NCBI GenBank assembly: GCA_039881045.1
Contig: JAYWVB010000006.1
Location: 186,001 to 250,000 of the forward strand
From: Chaetomium olivaceum
Lineage: Eukaryota > Ascomycota > Sordariomycetes > Sordariales > Chaetomiaceae
Direction of reading: 5' to 3'
Length of the DNA stretch: 64,000 nt
Part shown: in pieces, positions 22,738-33,227 of the stretch
Position numbering within the stretch: position 1 is the stretch's first letter
Layout of the letters: every line of letters begins with the position of its first letter
Notes under the pieces: model-generated
Databases searched by the model: none
Told to the model about the DNA's origin: nothing
What the model saw: the letters and a program-made list of their open reading frames with translations, nothing else
Made by a program: the position numbers and the translations under genes

Positions 22738-25700
22738 CGTGACGGTGACTCGTGGATTGTCGACAAAAATCCGAGTCGATGGGGAGTGAAGTTCGTTGGG
22801 CGATGGTTCAAAATTCCGAGGGCGCAAAATTTGGCGAGATTTTGGTGGTGCTGGTGTGGGGGGATATTTTGTGCGTGGGCGGTGTGTAATGGCAGATTGG
22901 CCAACTTGGGTGGGGCCAGAGGGCTGGAGCTCGGGCATCGAAGATTGGGTCGGTGCATTTGCATTTGGCCAAGCCGTCTTTTTCGCTTTTGAACTTTTAT
23001 TCTCCTAACGAAGACAACAGCGGAGCAAGCCAAGATGGTAGCGCTGTGCTCTCGCCCTTCAACCTCTCTAGGTAGGTAGTCGACCCAAACAGGCAGTATG
23101 TCGTGCGTCGACATACCTAGGTTTTATCCAGCAGTGCGCGATGTCTTCACACACAAAGGACATGCACGATTCACGATACCCTCAAAACACTGAATGCCTC
23201 TAGTTATAACAGCTACAGTCAGAGCTGCGTCCTTGGTACGGATAAAGGAGTTTGTTTTCCACCGCTCCCAGTCTTTTCTGGCACATTCGTTTGCACTTCG
23301 TTCTTCTCGCTCTCATAAACACCGTCCTCTGGCCCAACTTCATCGTTCCTCGTCGCGAGCATGAGGCCGGAGCTCTGCGCTCGTCAAGCTTGTTCAAGAA
23401 CAGACGTCTTTGCTAAGCTTTACTAGACCGATTCTGAGGTGGGGAACTCTGTGCATCAACCTTGGCGACAACTAGCGAGGAACACGGACCAGTTTGATGA
23501 GAAAACATTGTCAAGGGGGATAAACCGAGAAGGAGACCGTGAAGAAAGCCACACATGGCATAACTAAGCATCGACGGGGAGAAAAAACAAGGGGGATGAC
23601 GGTCAGTGACGGGTGACCGGTGGTAGAACTGTGACTAGCTCCGAGGTCATAGCCTACTAGTCGGCTACGATAAGTTGGATCGCAAACTTGATAACGGAAA
23701 ACCAAAGACAAAGGAAATCGAACCGGTGACAAGTCAGGGCCGCCTTCTCCGCCATGACTTTATTTTCGCGCTGGCTCGGTTCATGCAAGGGTGGGCATCG
23801 TCAACTGCGTTGCCGAGTTCAAGTGAGTCTTGACTTAGGTTCGACTGCTTTGCTTGTCAATATTTAACTGCTTGAAGCACTTCGTGCTGGTTCTCCGTGC
23901 TACTCACTTTCTGGGTGCATTTGATTTTTCATCCTCTGGTTCCGTCAAACTGTCCGAGCCACCGCAACTGTTAAAGCAACCTGAACCGAGCCGGCTGACA
24001 TTAGCCATCTACCACTAATTAAAGCATAGCAAGACAGGAAAATAAGCTTTGGTAGGAAGGGTGTACACAGACCAAAGGACAAGGTTAGGCACCAAGGTCA
24101 CGAGAGAGTCCTCGTCTCGGTGGCCTCCGTCAGCAAAGTTTCAAAACAACAAGCAGCGAAGCCACTGGTATCGGGTCTTGCCTCCGCCCCCGAGCATGGT
24201 TACGATGACATCAATAGGTCACGTCGAGGCGTTATGAGCAGATTTCCGGATCCCCCACGATCTGATCCGGCTTCTGGAAACAAACGAGTGAAACGCAAGA
24301 CCGGAAGTAAGACAGACACGGCAACGACTACCGAACTTCCTATGGCCGACAACCAGGTGATTGATGCCTGACACTGGATCGTTGGTACCGGGCCTTGTGA
24401 AGAGTTAACGAGACTCACGTATAGGGGGTGGTTCGTCCCCTTTCGTGTTGCTCGGTCCATGCTCCGTGCCGACGAAGCGTCTGGGGGGTTTAGCCGGGGC
24501 GGCGACAGAATCAAGAGTCCGCCGAATTGTGCGGCAGAGCAGGTCGGGTAGTATCATGATCGGCAGCGACAACACCCTTCAAGTTACCCCCTGCGTGCTC
24601 CCGTGGCACTGGGCTGGGATTGCCGGCTAATAATCAACGGCTTAATAAGGGGGGCACTATATGCGCCTGCACACAAATCAAGCTCCGTTTCAAACAATGG
24701 CGTATTTTAGCCACCAACTGCCGTTTAGCGCCGGGAATGAAATGTTGGGGAAATGGAGTTCCCCCATATCCGTCGTTCACCCCCGGGACCCTCATGTACA
24801 CGACCGTACGGGTGCATGCGGAGTCCCCGCATTCCCAACTTGATGAAGTGGCAGTGAGTGGCAGACCCGGATCGTGGTGTGAAGAGATCGTGAGTATGTA
24901 TGCATCTCGATATGACATTAATGGCCGTTTCGGACTTGTCGTAAAGTACTACCTCTGTTGAAAAGAAGAATCAAAGCTCTAGACCCTTCGGAAATCAATC
25001 TCTAGTGATGACCCGGGGCAGTCATCCAGAGTGATTGACCTGCCACAACAACTCGGGAGCTCTCTGCTCCGCGCCCGCAAAGTATGGAGTTACGCCATCA
25101 TCGGCAGCCACTGGCATTCTTCGTGGCGGACCGTTACCCGCTGATCGACACGGCGAATCTTTCTCACAAGCCCACCATGATGGGAGGGCGGTTGTAAAGG
25201 GCAAAGCTCCGTATCCCCCCCCTGGAACCCCTACATACGTAGCTTACCCAAACGGGAGATCGAGGGACGTGCATGAAGGTGGGAAAGTACCCCAGATTGC
25301 CAGGAACCAGCTCCCCGATTCCCCACATTCCCCACGTACACGCTCAACCGCTGTGGCAGCCATCCGTCGTCCATCAGCCAATCCGCAAGGGGCTGCGGGT
25401 GGGCATCGCGACCTGAGCGCAAATGAAGCTCGATATGAAGTGCGAGATGGGACCTGACAGCCCGTCCAGTCGCTGTGATCGGCACTCGCCAGCAGCCCCG
25501 CATCCCATATCCTCACGGCGACTGCTCGGCGCGGCTCACATCCCTCCTCGGAGCGTCCAACCCGAGCCCTCGCGCCAACACCGGCCCTGTCTTCCTGATT
25601 GCAAGGCTCCAAGGCTCGACCCCCCAGAGCAGGACGGTAGCCTCACCTCGTGAGCGGCCTGCAGACGTTCGTTGGCCTCGGCCCCTGTGGCTCCGGGATG

Positions 25701-25852
25701 TGGTCGTCAGGGAATAAGGCAAAACGCCAAGGGGGGGCGGCACTCATATCCCGGTATAAAGACGAGCCATCCGCCCTCTCTTGCAAGGAAGGAAGATCTC
25801 TCGACCAGCCCATCACAGTTCCAACATCAGCTTGTGTGTGATCCTGCCCAAC
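22738..25852. other. 3.1-kb region upstream of RPL18 and GH6
   Basis: Gene-free between divergent genes. It contains the RPL18 promoter and a long upstream region of the cellulase gene. TAGGTAGGTA- and CCTAGG-type motifs occur at about 23068-23120. GGCTAA hexamers, the core recognised by XlnR/Xyr1-type cellulase regulators, occur at 24625-24630 (forward), and 24490-24495 and 24707-24712 (reverse). A hexamer is expected by chance every few kb, so the cluster is only suggestive. No coding frame is recognisable. Confidence 0.5.
25755..25761 (+). promoter_or_regulatory. TATA box of the GH6 gene
   Basis: TATAAAG, about 98 bases before the GH6 start codon, a normal position for a strongly inducible fungal secreted-enzyme gene. 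Assigned by sequence and position only. Confidence 0.6.
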
Positions 25853-27199
25853 ATGAAGTTCTCCACGACCGCAGCCCTGGCGTTCGCCACCACGGCCTTT
25901 GCCGCCCCGTCGCCCACCACCCAACAAAAGCCCCGCTGGCGGTGCCTGCGCGTCGGCCGTCACGCTCGATGCTAAGACCAACGTCTGGAAGAACTACAAG
26001 CTACACCCAACAGCTTCTACCGCGCCGAGGTCGAGGCCGCCGTTGCGCAGATCTCGGACTCCAGCCTCGCCGCCTCGGCCGCCAAGGTCGCTGACGTCGG
26101 TACCTTCCTGTGGCTCGACACCATCGAGAACATCGGCAAGCTCGAGCCCGCCCTCGAGGACGTTCCCTGCGAGAACATCCTCGGTCTCGTCATCTACGAT
26201 CTCCCGGGCCGTGACTGCGCCGCTAAGGCCTCCAACGGTGAGCTGAAGGTCGGTGAGCTCTCGAGGTACAAGACCGAGTACATCGACAGTGAGTGGTCCC
26301 CTTTCCTTCTGGCCCTGGATTCCCAGGCGAGGAGCAGAAAACAGTTAAGAGATGAGCGGGTGATTGACACATGCCGCAGAGATCGTGCCGATCATCAAGG
26401 CCAACCCCACAACACTTGCCTCGCGCTCGTCATCGAGCCCGACTCCCTGCCCAACCTGGTCACCAACATCGACCTCACCACCTGCCAGGAGAGCGCCGCC
26501 GGCTACCGTGATGGTGTTGCGTACGCCCTTAAGCAACTGAACCTGCCCAACGTCGTCATGTACCTCGACGCCGGCCACGGTGGCTGGCTCGGCTGGGACG
26601 CCAACCTCAAGCCCGGTGCCGAGGAGCTCGCCAAGGCCTACAAGGCTGCCGGCTCGCCCTCGCAGTTCCGTGGTATCGCCACCAACGTGGCTGGCTGGAA
26701 TCAATGGTGAGCCTATTCTTCCATACACCATATCAACCAACTCCAGATAGATTTGCTAACCGACCTCCCTCTTTCCAGGGACATGTCCCCCGGCGAGTTC
26801 TCCGACACCTCGGACGCCAAGTACAACTCGTGCCAGAACGAGAAGACGTACATCACCACCTTTGGCGCTGCGCTCAAGACGGCCGGCATGCCCAACCACG
26901 CCATCATCGATACGGGCCGTAACGGCGTGTCGGGTCTCCGCGAGGAGTGGGGCAACTGGTGCAACGTCAAGGGCGCCGGCTTCGGCATCCGCCCCACGGC
27001 CGAGACGGGCACCGAGCTCGCCGACGCCTTCGTGTGGGTCAAGCCCGGCGGCGAGTCCGACGGCACCAGCGACACCTCGGCTGTCCGCTACGACAGCTTC
27101 TGCGGCAAGCCCGACGCCTACAACCCCAGCCCCGAGGCCGGCCAGTGGAACCAGGCTTACTTTGAGGACCTCATCAAGAACGCTAAGCCGGCGTTCTAA
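25853..27199 (+). CDS. gh6-3: GH6 cellulase, frame-disrupted
   Basis: Secreted glycoside hydrolase family 6 (cellobiohydrolase/endoglucanase on cellulose), without a cellulose-binding module. Exons 25853-26288, 26380-26706 and 26779-27199; about 393 aa after three corrections. Signal peptide MKFSTTAALAFATTAFAAP. Family motifs are intact: VIYDLPGRDCAAKASNGE (with the catalytic acid), LVIEPDSLPNLVTN, DAGHGGWLGWDANL, DTGRNGVSGLREEWG and FVWVKPGGESDGTSD. GGES replaces the GGEC found in most GH6, so one conserved disulfide is probably absent. Breaks: one extra base at CCCC 25931-25934, one missing near 26006-26008, and two extra (or one missing) near 26409-26410. Read literally, translation stops at 25973. 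It resembles N. crassa gh6-3; symbol tentative. Confidence 0.8.
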
Positions 27200-27973
27200 G
27201 CGAGTCAAGTTGCTGGTTTGAGGATGGGATGGTTGACGGCGGGCGGCTGCTGTTGCTGATGCCGCTGCTGCTGTTGCTGATGCCGCTGCTGCTGTTGCTG
27301 ATGCCGCTGCTGCTGTTGCTGTTGCTGTTGCTGTTCCTGCGCGGAGGAGGAAGGGCAAAAAGAGACTGGGTCGGAAGACACGAGCGGGCGCTGTGCTTTG
27401 GTCGCGCGTTTTACCTTACCATGTTCCCTTCTAGTGTAGTAGTTTCATAGGCCTGACAGTACATATGGGGTCGAGACATGTTCCGTTTTTGGTTCCATTC
27501 CATTTCTGTGTGATTGTGATTGTGATTGTAGGACTTGGGAGTAAAAGGTAACGGTGGCCATGCTGAGCTAGGCGGTACGGCGAGAAAGAATGAGAATAGT
27601 TTGGTGAAGAGGAAGTGAAGCTTCGAGAGACAGATCGTTAGTAACGTGTCTTGCTATTGATACATACATAATTACATCGGAGGGGCGTTGAGTTCTCACC
27701 CCAGACGCTGTCAGTGTCCCTGCCCCCATCTCCTGCTAGCATATATGCAAGGCTGCCCAACTCGCACACCGTATCTCCTTTCGGCACGTCCTCCACAAAC
27801 CGATCGAACCAGACTGTTGCAGAATAGCAGAGTGAGGTTGGGCATCGTGAAGCCTGGCCGATATTACGAGTTTAACCCGGCTGGCTCGTTCCCTGTACAA
27901 AGTACCGCGTCTGTTTGTCGTCGGTAAAAGTGAGCGATGATGTGTCTTAAACTGACAGCCCTTTTTGGCGCGC
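27200..27973. other. Intergenic region, GH6 to DMAC1-like gene
   Basis: 774 bases between convergent genes. Apart from the tandem repeat I see no feature. Confidence 0.5.
27247..27339. repeat. 21-bp tandem repeat after GH6
   Basis: Unit CTGCTGCTGTTGCTGATGCCG, two full copies plus partial copies at each end, decaying into CTGTTG triplets. It starts about 48 bases after the GH6 stop codon, so it probably lies in the 3' UTR. Confidence 0.85.
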
Positions 27974-28343
27974 TCATTTGACCAGCCTCCAGATGCCCAA
28001 CCAGGCCAACCCAAGTGAGATGCCCGTGATGCCGAGGCTCCTGCTCCTCATGCCAAACCGTGAGCCACTGGCCAGTATCTTTGCTTTTTGCTGTTCGAGC
28101 TGGTATTGTCCGGACACGTAGCTGTAGACAGCCAGGCCGAGGAAAGCACCGCCGCCTATGATAATATTTTAGCAACTGACGTTGGGGGGGGGGGGGCGAG
28201 AGCGATGAGGGATGGATGAGAATCTCAAACTCACCGACGATTTTGCAGGGCAGGCAGTCGTCACCACGGTCCTCTTTAAGAAGGTCCTGCAGCTTCTCGG
28301 GCTTGTCCAACGAGTGTATGGGCGGTAAGCTGTCCTTGGCCAT
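27974..28343 (-). CDS. DUF4536/DMAC1-like small membrane protein
   Basis: Two reverse-strand exons, 28343-28235 and 28155-27974, give 96 aa. The CLPCKIVGGGAFLGLAVYSYVSGQYQ block (residues about 30-55) matches the Cys-x-x-Cys plus membrane-segment pattern of the DUF4536 family. That family includes human DMAC1 (TMEM261), an assembly factor of mitochondrial complex I. A second membrane segment (GITGISLGLAWLGIWRLV) closes the protein. The intron carries a 13-base G run on the forward strand. Mitochondrial inner membrane and complex I assembly are inferred from the family only. It diverges from AP-3 mu across 323 bases. Confidence 0.75.
28184..28196. repeat. Poly-G run (13)
   Basis: Homopolymer in the intron of the DMAC1-like gene; length is likely unreliable in any assembly. 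Confidence 0.8.
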
Positions 28344-28666
28344 GGTGGGCGTTGGTGTGGTTGAAACGAGCTCTTTTTTTTTCTTCTTCAATTGTGCGTT
28401 CAGTGAGATGTGGTCATACAGTAGTTATGTCGAATTGAATCTCTGAGCCGAGATTCTACAGGGGGCGCTTACAGGCCCCGGTAGGCGGGTCTGGCGGGGC
28501 AGCGGGGGCACCACTCGCGCTGCCGCTGCCGCCGCCAGGCGCATTGCGTCAGTGCTTCCAGAAGCCCGCGGGGCGTGTCTGACCCATCCAACACCGGGCC
28601 TTGACGGGAACAACTTACGGCGAGCTCCCAACCTCGAAACGGAAACCAACCTTCTCCCCGGCCACC
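28344..28666. other. Divergent promoter, DMAC1-like and AP-3 mu
   Basis: 323 bases between two start codons, GC-rich, with a GCCGCTGCCGCC-type stretch. No distinct element recognised. Confidence 0.5.
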
Positions 28667-30513
28667 ATGAACGGCGTTGTCGAGGCGCTGCACATTTACG
28701 ACGAGCACAAGTTAGTAATTATGGTCCCTTTCCATCAAGCCGTAAAACTAATTCACTGCACTGTCCAGCGCACTCGTCCTGTCGCACACGTACTCGTCAC
28801 GACCATTATCGGCCTCCCATTTACTACCCCTCTACCTCGACCACCCCGTCCCGCGACCGAACCTCATCTACCTACCTAACACCAACCCGCCGACTCTCGT
28901 CTTCAACCTCACCCATGCGAACCTCCTCTTCCTCTTGACCACCTCGTCCGAGGTCGAACCCCTCCTCGTCCTCGAGTTCCTACACCGCGTCATTGACTCG
29001 CTTGAAGAATTCCTGACTGCGCCGTTACTGGCCCACAAGATCGAGGCCAACTACGATGTCGTCGCTCAACTCCTGACCGAGATGTGCGATGCGGGCACCA
29101 TCACCACCACCGAGCCCAATGCGCTACGAGACATGGTCGAGGTGGAGGGGTTCATGGACAAGCTGCTAGGCAACCTCAACCTCCCAACGTACGGGGCACC
29201 CTTTCCCCTTTCCCCCCCCCCAGCTCGCCTCTTCCACATTTACACACACACGCAAAAAAAACAACTTTTACTAACCTCCTACCTCCCTCTCCACTTCTAC
29301 AGAAAACCCACCTTCGCCAACACCTTCACCAACCCCACCCCCTCCCTGCACACCCAACAACCCACCCCGGCCTGCCCTGGCGCCGCGCCAACGTCCGGCA
29401 CACCTCCAACGAGCTCTACACCGACCTGGTCGAGACCCTCTCGGTCACGCTGGCCCCCTCGGGCCGGCCCCTCGCCGCCTTCGCCAACGGCACCATCGCC
29501 TTCACCTCCAAGGTCTCCGGCGTGCCCGACCTGCTGCTGACCCTCACCGGCCCCGCGGGGAAGCACAACCTCCGGAGTGTGATCGACCTGCCCGTGTTCC
29601 ACCCCTGCGTCAGGCTGGCGCGCTGGCGGGAGCAGCCCGGCGTGCTGAGCTTCATTCCGCCGGATGGCCGGTTTACGTTGGCCGGGTATGAGGTTGATCT
29701 GATGCCCTTCACGGGGGATGTCGTGGGGGTGGGTGGCGGGCCGAATCCGTTGAAGTTGCCGGTTACGTTGGAGATTAAGACGGGGCTGGGGCCGACGGGG
29801 TCGGATTTTGAGGTGCGCGTGCAGGTGAATCGGATGTTTGGGCCGGCTGGGGGGGTGGGCAGGGGGCAAGGGGAGGAGGGGGGTTGGGGAGTGGTGGTTT
29901 GGGCAGCGGTGGTGGTGGTGGTGGTGGTGCGAGAGGTTTTGGGGGGAGCGCACAGAGTGGGGGGGCACCGGCGTTGCAGGACCTGGCTGTGTCCGTGCCG
30001 CTGCCGGCGGATGTGAGGAATCTCTCGGATATCAGGCCTACGAGGGGTGATGCTACCTATAACCCTGGGGATCGGGCGCTGGAGTGGACTATCTCGAACA
30101 AGGAGCTGGCTCAGGGGACGGCGTCGTTTGTGTTGCGCTGTACCGTCGTGGGGCAGATGACCGAGGAGGATGAGGAGTCTGATCCGACAGGGTTTGGGTT
30201 TGGGACCGGTGCGAGTGCATACTCGTACGACGAGACGTACCAGAGCTCATCTCCCGTTGCGAAATCGGCCAAGGCGGCCGTGGACGCGAGCGGTGCGGAC
30301 CGAGATGAGCGCAGGGCGGCGCAGAACAAGATGCTGATGCCCAGCTCGGCCTCGCTCAGCTTCGCCGTCAAGGGCTGGCTGGCTAGCGGCATCAAGGTGG
30401 AGAGCATACATCTTGACCCGAGGAAGAGTCGCGGGTTGGGGGAGGGCGTGAAGCCGTACAAGGGCGTCAAGTACCTGACAGTTAGCAAAGGTGGTGTGGA
30501 GATAAGGTGCTGA
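28667..30513 (+). CDS. APM3: AP-3 adaptor complex subunit mu, two frameshifts
   Basis: Medium chain of AP-3, which sorts cargo from Golgi to vacuole. Exons 28667-28710, 28769-29188 and 29303-30513; 558 aa after restoring two single bases. The N-terminal longin part starts MNGVVEALHIYDEHNALVLSH. The linker is followed by WRRANVRHTSNELYTDLVETL and FANGTIAFTSKVSGVPDLLLTL, the start of the mu homology domain. It ends ESIHLDPRKSRGLGEGVKPYKGVKYLTVS. The frame breaks at the CCCC run 29365-29368 (one C short: PTP/GLPWRR) and at the G6 run 29878-29883 (one G short: EEGG/LGSGG). Both breaks are in homopolymers, and the corrected length is a multiple of three, so sequencing error is likely. A glycine-rich insert (about residue 385-405) splits the domain. 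Confidence 0.85.
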
Positions 30514-33227
30514 TGCAGGCGCCAAAACACACCGTTAAGACCTGTTTCTTGATTTATTGGCAATGTTTGTTCTCAGTGCCGGCTCTTCGATCTGACATCC
30601 CAGCTGAGCCAGGGTACACTAGACACCGTCCCGCATTCACCGATTCCATCTTGAAGCAGGCCATCTCGCGCGTTCGCCGGTCTCGGGCGCAAGCCCACCA
30701 GTATGGTCCAGACCAACGGCCCGTCGCTTGTTAATTCTCCGAATCCTGCCCTCCATCCAACCCCCTGAGCACAAACTCCTGCATGCCGCCCGAGCACAAC
30801 CAACAGCCAACAACCAACAGCTTCCTTCGATATGCCGTTTCGAAGACGTGCTAGCAGGATGCGGTACCCAGCACCCCCAGTTAGCCCCTCCCTCAAAGAA
30901 TTACCTCCACACCATCCCGTCAAATCACCGCAGGCTCCTCCTGTCAGCCCAGCGTCGCAATACCCAGCGGTGTCCTCCCACTCATTTTTCATGGTCTCTT
31001 GTTGGCTCGTTTACGAGGTCTCTGATCTCAGCTGGCCCCCCACCGGTCCAACCCTTTTCGCATTCCATACCGTTTGGGAAACTGTACAGCACGCCCGGAA
31101 CGTGTTTGCTGAAGCGAAGCGATTCCCGACGACGTGGGACAGGACCTTCCGGCCTCGCAGCCCTGTGTACGGCCCTTCACGGCCTGACGAATTGCTTCGT
31201 CATGTGTCATATCTCCGGGCACTTGAATATTCCTGGCCTAAGCTGCAAGGTGCCAACCAACAGGGCAGAAAGGCATCCCTGTCGATCTGATAAACCATCG
31301 CAACGGCGTGTAAGTCGGGTAAGTCGGGGCCGACGCGAGTCCGCGACCAGGCTGGGCAAGCTATTATTGCTTTCTTATGTTTTTGTCATGCATGTTCGGC
31401 AGCCACTTCAACACGAACTCCCGTCTATTCCCCCAATTTCTCGCCGTGATGTTGGAGCGAGGTACTTTCCTCCCCAACCGTGCCGCACCACGCCGCAGTG
31501 ATACACGGAGCCGAAGGTCAGGGCGGGAGGATCTTTGCGGGGGGACATGGCTATTTCGAGGTTGCCTACACTAGTGGAGCGTAGAACGCGGCACAGAAAC
31601 TTGTCTGAACCATACTGAGTGTATGCAGACACATGGATGTAGTGTACATACATACATACATACATACATCCATCCGAGCATGTCTTTGTACAACCAACCA
31701 CCCGGTGCCGCATCGGACGGCAGACCCCCGAAATGGCGCGGGGGTTACACAAAAGAATTCAAGGAGCTGACCGCCCCTCAACACCACCACAAAATGACAC
31801 AATCCCTCCCGCCACGGCGGCGGAACAACCCCCGCAGACCGCGGGCTAACCTGATGACGGGACCTTGCATGTGATCCGATGTTACGGAGAGAAGAGGTGA
31901 GTGTCCATCCCAGGAGCGCGCGCGCCCGGGGAGAGGGGAGAAGGGGGGCGACACACCAACCACTTCATTTCAGCCCGTCTTGGGGTCTCAGCTCGCTCGC
32001 TCGCTCTCGATATTGGCCCGCTCGGCATGAATGATAACACAATCCCACTGCCTGGCCTAGCTACGACTGCGGCGCAAAGTGAGAAGAAAGGAAGAAGAAG
32101 GAGGAGGAGAAAATTCCAATTCCACTTTCCCCTCTCCAGTCAGCCTAGCCCGGCCACCAGCCACGGGGCCCATGTGTTGGCGTTTTGGCCCCCCGGGGGC
32201 CAGAAGCGGCCGCGAGTTACACGTGTCCGCGTGTTCTGTGTTCCATCGGCCGTTCCTCCAGGCCCGGCCGTGAGGGTCGCGGCCCCGGAGAGAGAGGGGG
32301 GGAGGTGGGGGGCGATGGGGGCGAAGGGGGGACGGACGGTGGGAAAAGAAACACACAAGCTATCCATCCGATTCGCGTTGTTTGCATTGTTGGTCTCAGC
32401 CCCCCTCCGGACCGAAGGGTTGAACCCGAACCCACCGGAGAAGGGGAAAAACAAAGTAGAAAAACATCGCATCGGATGCCGGATCCGAAGGGCAACCTCC
32501 CGAATCCTCCCCTCCACTCTCCAGCCCCTCTCAATGCCACCACCCAACCCACGTTGCCACGCTGTCAGAAAAGCAGGCACACGGCAAGGCACATAGGTGG
32601 ATGGAACTCTGGATCCAACCGCGTCTGACAGGACAAACAAACTTTCCGTCAGAGAAGAAGAAGAGCATTGTTCGGGGCGGACCCATCCATCCCGCCGCCG
32701 CCGCAACCAACTGTCACCGCCCCAAAGCCGTTGTGCCCCGTTGTGTGTGTATGTATGTATAGTACCAACAACACGGGAGGTTGGATGCGAATGCAGATCG
32801 CGATCTGATCGCCCGCCCCCAACAAGACACAAGATATTGCAGATCAACAATAGCACCAACAACATACCTAGCCACGTCACACATCAAAGTCCACCGTAGG
32901 CCTGAGATTCAGGCGGCCACATATCGCGTACCAAACCATGCATGGTGTACCAAAAAGACGTAGTCACTGACTGCTTGCACAATCAAGATGATGGGAAACA
33001 TGAACAAAGACGTCGTTATGTATCATATCAGGTATCAAGGTCAGGTCTGAGGTATCAACTCGCTTCCACCGTACCACGCCGCCCCCTACATTCCACATTA
33101 TGCTTCTTCTTTCGATATGTTCTCCACAAAACAAAAAAAGACTTGATCTCATCCCAATACATGAATACATATACAAACAATACTGGGTATCATAGGAGAT
33201 GGGGGTAAATAAACACTCATCAGATCT
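30514..33227. other. 2.7-kb region between convergent genes
   Basis: Between AP-3 mu and the zinc-cluster/acetyltransferase gene. Open frames up to about 250 codons exist on both strands, but they overlap each other and show no domain, so I do not call genes. A (TACA)n run lies at 31645-31669. The right part probably holds a long 3' UTR of the reverse gene. Confidence 0.45.
31645..31669. repeat. (TACA)n microsatellite
   Basis: About six units of TACA in intergenic sequence. Confidence 0.85.

Noticed and set aside
29189..29223. Alternative 35-nt intron that would avoid the first AP-3 mu frameshift
   Set aside because: Too short for a fungal intron and it would give a low-complexity His/Pro stretch instead of the expected KPTF linker start.
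29297..29968. 223-codon reverse frame opposite AP-3 mu
   Set aside because: Low complexity (His, Pro) and antisense to a conserved gene.
30728..32880. Open frames of 230-257 codons on both strands
   Set aside because: They overlap each other, lack domains and codon regularity, and sit between convergent genes.
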